Positions 1 to 7,152 of a stretch of 34,624 nt of DNA are shown here, in pieces. Numbering within the stretch: the first letter of the stretch is position 1; the number at the start of each line of letters is the position of its first letter. The stretch comes from Gammaproteobacteria bacterium. Lineage in GTDB: Bacteria; Pseudomonadota; Gammaproteobacteria; Ga0077554; Ga007554. Made by a program: the position numbers and the translations under genes. Under the pieces are notes generated by a model. That model was given only the letters and a program-made list of their open reading frames with translations, did not search any database and had not been told where the DNA came from. The stretch spans positions 1 through 34,624 of the forward strand of contig JAGVME010000094.1 in NCBI GenBank assembly GCA_020053945.1, in the 5' to 3' direction.

Positions 1-16
1 AACATGCGCATCGTCT

Positions 17-735
17 TTGACAAGCATTTCCCGAAATGGAACTATCGCGCCATTCCGGCAGAAGGCCGTTTTCGGTAAGTTATGTTTGGCCAAATCCTAT
101 GTGGATCTGGACAGTTTTACCATCCCACCTGACTTATTCGATGTGATCTCGGCGGCGCATGCTTATCAGTATGGCGTCGTCCCCTATGGGCGAGAGGGTG
201 AGTGGTTGCAGGTGGTTGTCCCTGATCCCTTTGATCTTATGCTGCCCGAGCATTTAGAGCGCCTGAGTGGGCGGCGCGTGAAATTGTATGTGAGCAGTGC
301 GAAAGCAATTTCAGCGGTATTGAAACGGAGTGAGGGTAGTTATGAGGTATTGAAAGGTGTTTCTGAAGATTTCAAATTAGCTATCGTCAAGGAGGGCGAG
401 GATGGCAAGGAGCGTTATATACCGCTGGACGCGGATGTGGAGGATTCTACTAGCCCGGTGATCAAGCTGATCAATAGCATGCTCTCGGCGGCTATTCAAA
501 AGCGCGCCAGCGATGTGCATATTGAAATCTATGAAAGTGGCATCTCTGCCAATTACCGGATTGACGGCGTGCTTTACCCCGCGACAGACATGCTTGACCG
601 TCGGCATCACAGCGCACTGGTTTCTCGTCTTAAGGTAATGGCCGAACTGGATATTGCCGAAAAACGGATTCCGCAGGATGGGCGCTTTAAGTTGCGCTTC
701 AGTGCGCGCGACATTGATTTCCGTGTTTCCATTCT
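17..735 (+). pseudogene. GspE/PilB-type secretion/pilus assembly ATPase, 3'-truncated at a junction with a Tn3 transposase fragment
   Basis: ORF contains typical GspE/PilB text (SPVIKLINSMLSAAIQKRASDVHIE...YRIDGVLYPA...RLKVMAELDIAEKRIPQDGRFKL...DIDFRVS) but stops before the Walker A region; sequence switches to transposase coding at about 735. 5' end/start codon uncertain (track start is TTG). Confidence 0.75.
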
Positions 736-1142
736 TTCGTGAACTCGGCCGGGTGGTCAGGACACAATTCCTTTTGAAGTACATCAACGACGTCGAGCTC
801 CGGCGCACCATTCACGCGGCAACCAACAAGAGCGAGGAATTCAACAATTTCACGAAGTGGCTGTTCTTCGGCGGGGAGGGCATTATTGCCGAAAATATCC
901 GCCACGAGCAGCGCAAGGTCATCAAGTACAACCAGTTGGTCGCCAACATGGTCATTCTGCACAACGTCCAATGGATGTCGCGCAAGCTCAAGGAAATGCA
1001 GAATCAGGGCTATCCCATCGACGAGAACATCCTGAAAGGCTTGTCGCCGTACAGAACCAGCCACATAAACCGATTTGGCGACTACATGCTCGATCTGCAC
1101 CGCAAGGCGCCACCTATCGATTACAAGATTAATTTCGATTAA
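736..1142 (+). pseudogene. Tn3-family transposase, C-terminal fragment only
   Basis: ELGRVVRTQFLLKYINDVELRRTIHAATNKSEEFNNFTKWLFFGGEGIIAEN...KYNQLVANMVILHNVQWMSRKLKEM...LSPYRTSHINRFGDYMLDL matches the conserved C-terminus of Tn3-family (DDE_Tnp_Tn3) transposases; only ~135 of ~1000 residues present. Confidence 0.85.
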
Positions 1143-1279
1143 AAATCAAATGATTAATGCCATTTCTGCGAAATTTTAAGGAATCCCGGCCGACCCTCAC
1201 GTTTGCTCGGCAGCGGCTTTCAGTCCGCTGCGTGCAGCGTCGCATTGTTTGCAGCCGGGCGAATACAACAACTCGATTT

Positions 1280-1699
1280 TCATGACCCACCTATTTTGAG
1301 TGTGCTCGATTCCAGTGCAGCTAGGATCGGGCAATCATCGAGCGGTCCACTCTCATTGGTGCAATCCGCGATAAGGCTATCCAACGCCGCAGACATGGCG
1401 CGCATGGCTTTGATTTTTTGTTCCAGTTGCAGTTTTTTCTCGATGGCGGCTTTACGGACATCGTTGCAACATGCGCTGTCCTGTGTGCGCAGCAACAAGA
1501 ACTCCCGAATTTCCGCCAAGGTGAAACCGCATTGCTGGGCTTGCTTGATGAAGCGCAGCCGCCGTACGGCATGTTCGTCGTACAGCCGGTAACCGCTGCC
1601 GCTTTTACGCGTGGGCATAATCAGCCCCTCGATTTCGTAGTAACGTAGCGTATCGACGCTGACGCCGGAAAGAGCCCCGAGCTTGCCAATAGTAAACAT
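1280..1699 (-). CDS. MerR-family metal-responsive transcriptional regulator (ZntR/PbrR/CadR-like)
   Basis: MFTIGKLGALSGVSVDTLRYYEIEGLIMPTRKSGSGYRLYDEHAVRRLRFIKQAQQCGFTLAEIREFL HTH; C-terminal Cys pattern (ACC...ADC...DDC) typical of metal-binding MerR proteins. Internal ATG chosen over the longer track ORF. Confidence 0.85.
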   Translation of the reverse strand: MFTIGKLGALSGVSVDTLRYYEIEGLIMPTRKSGSGYRLYDEHAVRRLRFIKQAQQCGFTLAEIREFLLLRTQDSACCNDVRKAAIEKKLQLEQKIKAMRAMSAALDSLIADCTNESGPLDDCPILAALESSTLKIGGS

Positions 1700-1794
1700 C
1701 ACGTACCTCGCTGCGTGCATGCCTCAATGACTAAGGCCATAGAACAGCCCCAGCAATTCCTATGCTGAAAGAATTTCCGGGGCCATTTCCTAGG

Positions 1795-2061
1795 TTAGAT
1801 AGTCACGCCCAAACCTGCGGTTCGCAGTTTCTTCTCATCAATACCGCGACCCGCGCAACAGTCGGCCAACTTGCCGTCAATGGCCACGGCGGGAATCGAA
1901 CGTATGCCGAGCGCCTTGGCGCGCTTTACGACTTCGATGCTCTTCATATCGAGCACGGTCACGTCGCAAGACGGACACGCCAATTTACGGACCAATTGCA
2001 GCGCTTCCTCACACACGGCACAACCGGCGCTAAAGACCTCTACTTTACGTTTCGTCGTCAT
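1795..2061 (-). CDS. small thioredoxin/glutaredoxin-like protein
   Basis: VEVFSAGCAVCEEALQLVRKLACPSCDVTVLDM...ALGIRSIPAVAIDGKLADCC: CxxC redox motif and cis-Pro of the thioredoxin fold; same strand as and upstream of merR-like gene. Confidence 0.7.
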   Translation of the reverse strand: MTTKRKVEVFSAGCAVCEEALQLVRKLACPSCDVTVLDMKSIEVVKRAKALGIRSIPAVAIDGKLADCCAGRGIDEKKLRTAGLGVTI

Positions 2062-2314
2062 GGCTTGGCTCCTTTAATTTGGTTTGATTTCGCGTTTTTG
2101 CCGACCCCACTCAAACTTTGCGGGTGAATACTGTGTTGATCGGGACCAAACCCATGCTAAACCCTGGAGGGTACTCACGAGTCAAGAGCTGAGATATGAA
2201 ATCACCCGTTGCCGCAAATATATGTGCATTACCGGGAAGGGAATGATCCGAGGATCAGTTGGACACTTTCGGAGCACTGCTGGCTAAATCAAGGCTTTAC
2301 ATTAATTCTATATT

Positions 2315-2336
2315 TCCATTATTTTAGAATAATGGA
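2315..2336. promoter_or_regulatory. probable ArsR operator palindrome
   Basis: TCCATTATT-TTAG-AATAATGGA, perfect 9-bp arms, 33 bp upstream of the ArsR-fusion start codon; AT-rich inverted repeats of this sort are typical ArsR/SmtB sites. Confidence 0.55.
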
Positions 2337-2368
2337 GTAAAATGTAAATTTCAACGGGAGATTTAACA

Positions 2369-3724
2369 ATGGACACAAAAAAGGTTCTTTCTGCCTTGGG
2401 CGCGCTGGCGCAAGAGTCGCGCCTGGCCGTGTTTCGCCTCCTGGTGCAGGCCGGTCCTGAGGGGATGGCGGCTACCAAGATCAGCGAACACCTCGGTGTC
2501 CCATCCTCGTCCCTGTCGTTTCATTTGAAAGAAATGGCACATGCCGACCTGGTGACATCACGCCAGGAAAGCCGCTTCGTCATTTACTCCGCGAACTTCA
2601 AGACGATGACGGGACTCGTTCACTTCCTGACAGAAAACTGTTGCGACGGCACTCCCTGCGTGCCGGTTTATATCCCTGCCGGTCCCCTTAACGTCCTATT
2701 TTTATGTACGGGCAATTCCGCGCGCAGCATCATGGCCGAAGCTATGCTCAATACGTTGGGCAGAGGACAGTTTCGTGCCTACAGTGCCGGTAGCCATCCG
2801 ATTGGCGCTATCAATCCGTTTGCCTACGAGCAAATCAAAAACCTTAAATATCCCCTGGGCGATTTGCGCAGCAAAAGATGGGATGAATTCGCGGTTCCCG
2901 GTGCGCCACATATGGACTTCATCATCACCCTCTGCGACGACGCCGCCGGTGAAGACTGCCCGCGCTGGCCTGGTCATCCGGTGACGGCGCATTGGGGATT
3001 TCAGGATCCGGCGGCTTTTGAAGGCACGGATGCAGAAAAACAACGGGTCTTTGCCAAGGTGTCCCGGGAAATCAAGAACCGGCTGGACATCTTTTCCATA
3101 CTGCCCTTTGAAAAGCTCTCACGTATCGCCATCAAACAAGAGCTCGACCAGATCGGTGCTCCCCGTGTACCGAGTCCACTTCCTCAACAGGCAACCATCA
3201 CCACCAAAAATACCCGCCGGGCAGACAAGGTACACACTGTGCTCTTCTTGTGCACCGGCAATTCCGCGCGCAGCATCATGGCCGAAGCGCTGGTCACGAT
3301 CCTGGGCAAGGGACGTTTTAAAGGCTTCAGCGCGGGCAGCAAGCCCGGCGGCAAAGTCAATCCGTTCGCGATTGAACAAATCAAGAACTTCGATCCTGCT
3401 TATCCGACAAGCGAGATGCGCAGCAAGAGCTGGGATGAGTTTGCACGGCCGGATGCGCCGCACATGGATTTCATCATTACCGTCTGCGACAACGCCGCCG
3501 CCGAAACCTGTCCGTACTGGCCAGGGCATCCTGCCACCGCGCACTGGGGATTTGAAGACCCGGCTGCGGTAAAAGGTTCTGACGAAGCTAAACGCGCCGC
3601 TTTTAAGCAGATATTCAACGAAATTACGCACAGAGTGCGTGCGTTTGTGGCGTTGCCGATGGCGTCAATGGATGACGATGCGATCCGGCAAGCCACCCAG
3701 AAAATAGGCGGGATCTCCGTATGA
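2369..3724 (+). CDS. ArsR repressor fused to two tandem LMW-PTP-type arsenate reductase (ArsC) domains
   Basis: N-terminal ArsR wHTH with C91-C92-xxxx-C97 (ENCCDGTPC); then two ArsC domains each with LFLCTGNSARSIMAEA P-loop and the distal ITxCDxAAxExCPxWPGHP Cys pair. Confidence 0.93.
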   Translation: MDTKKVLSALGALAQESRLAVFRLLVQAGPEGMAATKISEHLGVPSSSLSFHLKEMAHADLVTSRQESRFVIYSANFKTMTGLVHFLTENCCDGTPCVPVYIPAGPLNVLFLCTGNSARSIMAEAMLNTLGRGQFRAYSAGSHPIGAINPFAYEQIKNLKYPLGDLRSKRWDEFAVPGAPHMDFIITLCDDAAGEDCPRWPGHPVTAHWGFQDPAAFEGTDAEKQRVFAKVSREIKNRLDIFSILPFEKLSRIAIKQELDQIGAPRVPSPLPQQATITTKNTRRADKVHTVLFLCTGNSARSIMAEALVTILGKGRFKGFSAGSKPGGKVNPFAIEQIKNFDPAYPTSEMRSKSWDEFARPDAPHMDFIITVCDNAAAETCPYWPGHPATAHWGFEDPAAVKGSDEAKRAAFKQIFNEITHRVRAFVALPMASMDDDAIRQATQKIGGISV

Positions 3725-3843
3725 CGACGCAGGCACGCCGTTTAGTGGCCGAAGGCCTGGGAACCGCACTGTTGGTGGCGGTGGTGGTGGGCTCCCCATC
3801 TTCGGCTTGGCTACTGCACTCATCACGTGAGACTCAGGCGTAG
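3721..3843 (+). pseudogene. truncated MIP/aquaporin N-terminus of an ars operon
   Basis: ATG overlapping the arsRCC stop; translation MTTQARRLVAEGLGTALLVAVVVGS then diverges ([15 protein letters not shown]). First 25 aa resemble the N-terminus of ars-linked aquaporins; rest missing. Confidence 0.5.
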
Positions 3844-5106
3844 TGCAAGCGCTGCTAATGTCACTGCCAGCACAGGGGCAGTCAGTGCAACACCCACCTT
3901 GAAGTAATAACCCCAAGTGATCGTCATGCCCTTGCGCGCCAGCACATGCAACCAGAGCAGTGTGGCCAGCGATCCGATGGGGGTGAGCTTGGGCCCGAGG
4001 TCGCAGCCAATCACATTGGCGTAGATCATCGCGTCCTTGACCACACCGGTTGCATTCGTGGCATCAATGGAGAGCGCACCCACCAGCACCGTAGGCATGT
4101 TGTTCATGGCCGACGATAGCAGCGCGGTGAGAATGCCCGTCCCGAAAGCTGCGCCCCATACACCTCCTTGTGCGAAGTAATCGAGCAGCCCGGCGATGTG
4201 TTCAGTGAGACCCTCGTTGCGCAGGCCGTAAACCACCAGGTACATGCCAAGTGAAAAAATCACAATCTGCCAAGGCGCTTCTTTGAGCACCTTGCGGGTA
4301 GAGATCACATGGCCGCGCGCCGCCACATGCAGCAGGATCAGCGCGCCCGCTGACGCTACAGCGCTGACCGGCACACCGACATGTTCCAGCCCGAAAAAGC
4401 CAACCAGCAGCAGCGCCAATACCCACCAACCCGTCTTGAAAGTCGCGCTGTCAAGAATCGCCTCACGCGGGTTTTTTAGTTGCATCACATCGTAGTCTTT
4501 CGGGATGTCGCGGCGAAAGAACCATATCAACATCGCCAGACTGGCAGCGACGGCCACGATGTTGACCGGCACCATAATGGCGGCATACTCGGTGAAGCCA
4601 ATCTTGAAGAAATCGGCTGAGACGATGTTGACCAGATTGGAGACGACCAGTGGCAGGCTGGCGGTATCGGCAATAAAGCCAGCCGCCATCACGAAGGCTA
4701 GCGTCGCCGCCGGACTGAACCTGAGCGCCAGCAGCATCGCCATGACGATCGGTGTTAAGATCAGCGCCGCGCCGTCGTTGGCGAACAGTGCCGCTACGGC
4801 CGCACCCAGCAATACGAAAAAAGCGAACAGCCTTCGCCCGTTCCCGTTACCCCAACGCGCCACATGTAGCGCCGCCCACTCAAAAAAACCGGCTTCATCA
4901 AGCAGCAGGCTGATGATGATGACGGCGATGAACGTGGCTGTGGCGTTCCAGACGATATGCCAAACGGCGGGGATGTCATCGACATGCACCACGCCGAATA
5001 GCAACGCCACAACAGCGCCGGCGGTTGCACTCCAGCCAATGCCCAGTCCACGCGGTTGCCAGATGACCAGTACGATGGTGGCGATAAAAATTAGAAAAGC
5101 GGTCAA
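3823..5106 (-). CDS. arsB: arsenite efflux membrane protein ArsB
   Basis: 427 aa multi-spanning protein with ArsB/ion-transporter superfamily text ([89 protein letters not shown]). Confidence 0.93.
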   Translation of the reverse strand: MTAFLIFIATIVLVIWQPRGLGIGWSATAGAVVALLFGVVHVDDIPAVWHIVWNATATFIAVIIISLLLDEAGFFEWAALHVARWGNGNGRRLFAFFVLLGAAVAALFANDGAALILTPIVMAMLLALRFSPAATLAFVMAAGFIADTASLPLVVSNLVNIVSADFFKIGFTEYAAIMVPVNIVAVAASLAMLIWFFRRDIPKDYDVMQLKNPREAILDSATFKTGWWVLALLLVGFFGLEHVGVPVSAVASAGALILLHVAARGHVISTRKVLKEAPWQIVIFSLGMYLVVYGLRNEGLTEHIAGLLDYFAQGGVWGAAFGTGILTALLSSAMNNMPTVLVGALSIDATNATGVVKDAMIYANVIGCDLGPKLTPIGSLATLLWLHVLARKGMTITWGYYFKVGVALTAPVLAVTLAALALRLSLT

Positions 5107-5291
5107 TATTAGCTCAGTCCTTGCTAGGGTTGAAGATATCCGCGTTGTTGGTCAGCTGCTCAGCCAGCCCATGTTAACACCGTTTGCTGCGCAGTTACTG
5201 GGAGCAGCGGCGGCGACCTTGCTGTTTTTTGGCTGTGTCCGACTATCGACCACAGAAGCAGCAGAATGAATATCAACATCGCTTCAACATT

Positions 5292-5319
5292 ACTTCGTAT
5301 AATACATATTATGTTAAAT
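5292..5319 (+). other. dif-like XerC/XerD recombination site
   Basis: ACTTCGTATAA-TACATA-TTATGTTAAAT: 11-6-11 architecture; right arm identical to the XerD arm of E. coli dif (TTATGTTAAAT), left arm close to the XerC arm (..TTCGTATAA / GGTGCGCATAA). Confidence 0.8.
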
Positions 5320-5419
5320 AATACATGCGTTCGAAATTTAATCCAGAGGGATGTTTGCTTTAACCACCGCCCTGTTTATTTGACAAGCCCCAGGGGAATA
5401 TGCTAAAAAATTAACAATC

Positions 5420-5815
5420 ATGAGTATGTATGCCCGAAAGATTATCAGTTTATTTTTAGCGCTGGCAATAATGGTAATCCCGGTGCGGGTTGCTTTTTCT
5501 GAACCCATTACCCCTATCAGCCCGAGTTCTAGCACGGCACTCCCGTTGCCTAATGCAATGACCACACATGGCCATGACTGCGAGGGTATGATGGGTGCCC
5601 CTGACAAAACTCCGTGCGGGAAGATTAGCAATAATACCTCCGATACCCCCAATCATTGCCCGGGTGACGCGCATTGTTGCATTGTGTTGCTTTCCTCTCT
5701 CTCTGATACTACGCATACCGTTCCAGGCACACCCCGCAGTACCCTCTTAGTGATATTTACTGGCATTATCCCCCCTACCGCAACAAAACCCCCTCGTCAT
5801 AACCTCTTAGGTTAA
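5420..5815 (+). CDS. small exported Cys/His-containing protein, CopL/DUF2946-like
   Basis: Signal-peptide-like N-terminus; THGHDCEGMMG, NHCPGDAHCCIVLLSS and a C-terminal proline-rich PP...KPPRH tail as in CopL/DUF2946-type copper-linked proteins; directly upstream of cus genes. Confidence 0.5.
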   Translation: MSMYARKIISLFLALAIMVIPVRVAFSEPITPISPSSSTALPLPNAMTTHGHDCEGMMGAPDKTPCGKISNNTSDTPNHCPGDAHCCIVLLSSLSDTTHTVPGTPRSTLLVIFTGIIPPTATKPPRHNLLG

Positions 5816-5931
5816 AACCCGTATACTGGCTTGCTTGCCTGATTGTGCTTGCAGAAAGCACGTGTATTTGTGGAGTATGGACATCCACGGTGGCCTTGAT
5901 TGCAATCCAACCTTTACTAGGAAGCGCAAAC

Positions 5932-6597
5932 ATGATCGAAATTATCCCAAATTGGCATCCGATTTTTGTGCATTTCACAGTCGCGCTTTTCAGTATTGCC
6001 GTGGCGTTTTTTCTTCTGGCAGCCCTATTGCCGAAACATAAATGGCATGGACAATGGCTCACTGTTGCGCACTGGAATTTATGGACCGGCGCGGCGATTT
6101 CACTGTTCACGGCTACTGCAGGATGGCTTGCCTTTAACAGTGTCAATCATGATACCCCTTCCCATGAGGCAATGATTGAACATCGCAACCTGGCATTGAT
6201 AACACTGGCGGTGTTTTTACCCATTGCGATATGGGCACTGGCGCGCTACCGCGCAGGTAAACCAGTGCAAATGGTATTTCTGGCGGCATTGCTGGTTGCC
6301 CAAGGGCTGTTGTTGTCCACCGCTTGGCACGGCGCGGAGTTGGTATACCGTTATGGGTTAGGGGTAATGTCATTGCCGAAAAAAGAAGGTGACGGGCATG
6401 CGCACCAACATAGCGGTGACAGCGCGCATGGGGTGGATACCGCACCACACACTGATACGCCCACACCCCAAACATCAGGGACACAGCCGCCGCCAACGCA
6501 CAATGAGGGGGATGGCCATGCGCATGATGAAAAAAGGGTGGCGCCCGAAAACCCCCCTGGCCATGTGGATGACCCAGCCCGTCCCCATAGCCACTAA
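5932..6597 (+). CDS. DUF2231-type four-helix membrane protein with His-rich C-terminal tail
   Basis: MIEIIPNWHPIFVHFTVALFSIAVAFFLLAALL... hydrophobic DUF2231-like core followed by GDGHAHQHSGDSAHG...GDGHAHDEK...PHSH. ATG at 5932 with an AGGA upstream preferred to the 5845 start. Confidence 0.7.
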   Translation: MIEIIPNWHPIFVHFTVALFSIAVAFFLLAALLPKHKWHGQWLTVAHWNLWTGAAISLFTATAGWLAFNSVNHDTPSHEAMIEHRNLALITLAVFLPIAIWALARYRAGKPVQMVFLAALLVAQGLLLSTAWHGAELVYRYGLGVMSLPKKEGDGHAHQHSGDSAHGVDTAPHTDTPTPQTSGTQPPPTHNEGDGHAHDEKRVAPENPPGHVDDPARPHSH

Positions 6598-6624
6598 TTT
6601 TTAACGACTGAAAGGAACACATTA

Positions 6625-7143
6625 ATGGACAAAAAAATATTCGGCGGTATCGTAATGGTGTTAACACTCACCGCCTGTGGCCCATCCAGCACATCTTCCC
6701 AAACCCCCGGCGGCACCCCTCCTCCGGAAAAAACCATTTCCACGCTTACCGGTGTAGATGTGGTGCGCCCGCACAATGTGCAGCAAATCGCGGAAGGCGC
6801 GCAGCTCTATCAACAGCATTGCGCGAGTTGCCATGGCGCCACAGCGGAAGGCAACCCTGAATGGCGCAAGGCATTGGCGGAAGGAAAACATTTGCCGCCC
6901 CCCCTCAATGGCACCGGGCGCGAATGGCATAGCTCAAGAAACGAGTTGCATAACCATATCAAGTACGGCAGTAAATTTGGCAAGGGTAATATGCCGCCCT
7001 TCCAAAATGCTTTGACGGATGCCCAAATCACCGCGGTGATTGCATGGTTCCAATCATTATGGTCAGACCAGCTCTATGCGGAATGGCTGACTAAACACAC
7101 GGTGGGCAGTGTATTTGTTGATGAAGCCTATAAGAAGCAATAG
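6625..7143 (+). CDS. c-type cytochrome, probable lipoprotein
   Basis: Lipobox-like LTLTACG at N-terminus; single CxxCH (QHCASCHGATAEG) and distal Met (GNMPPFQNALTDAQITAVIAWFQSLW). Confidence 0.88.
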   Translation: MDKKIFGGIVMVLTLTACGPSSTSSQTPGGTPPPEKTISTLTGVDVVRPHNVQQIAEGAQLYQQHCASCHGATAEGNPEWRKALAEGKHLPPPLNGTGREWHSSRNELHNHIKYGSKFGKGNMPPFQNALTDAQITAVIAWFQSLWSDQLYAEWLTKHTVGSVFVDEAYKKQ

Positions 7144-7152
7144 GAGCCATCA

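Noticed and set aside
1143-1205. GACCCTC at about 1193 and GACCCCAC at about 2101 as Tn3 terminal inverted repeats bounding the merR-trx cargo
   Set aside because: Both are in the same orientation and do not match each other over a 38-bp span; no target duplication could be recognised.
3018-3572. 184-aa alternative-frame ORF inside the ArsR-ArsC-ArsC gene
   Set aside because: Arg/Ser/Pro-rich shadow of a clear coding frame.
4505-5269. 254-aa plus-strand ORF ([20 protein letters not shown]...)
   Set aside because: Mostly antisense to arsB with low-complexity Ser/Ala/Thr composition; arsB is clearly the coding strand. The non-overlapping tail (about 5107-5269) could be a decayed membrane-protein fragment but I cannot support it.
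5380-5406. TTGACA with CCCCAGGGG and TATGCTAAAA as a CueR/CusR-type promoter for the cus operon
   Set aside because: Spacing does not fit either a good sigma70 promoter or the 19-20 bp MerR-family spacer, and no CusR box was visible; too weak to call.
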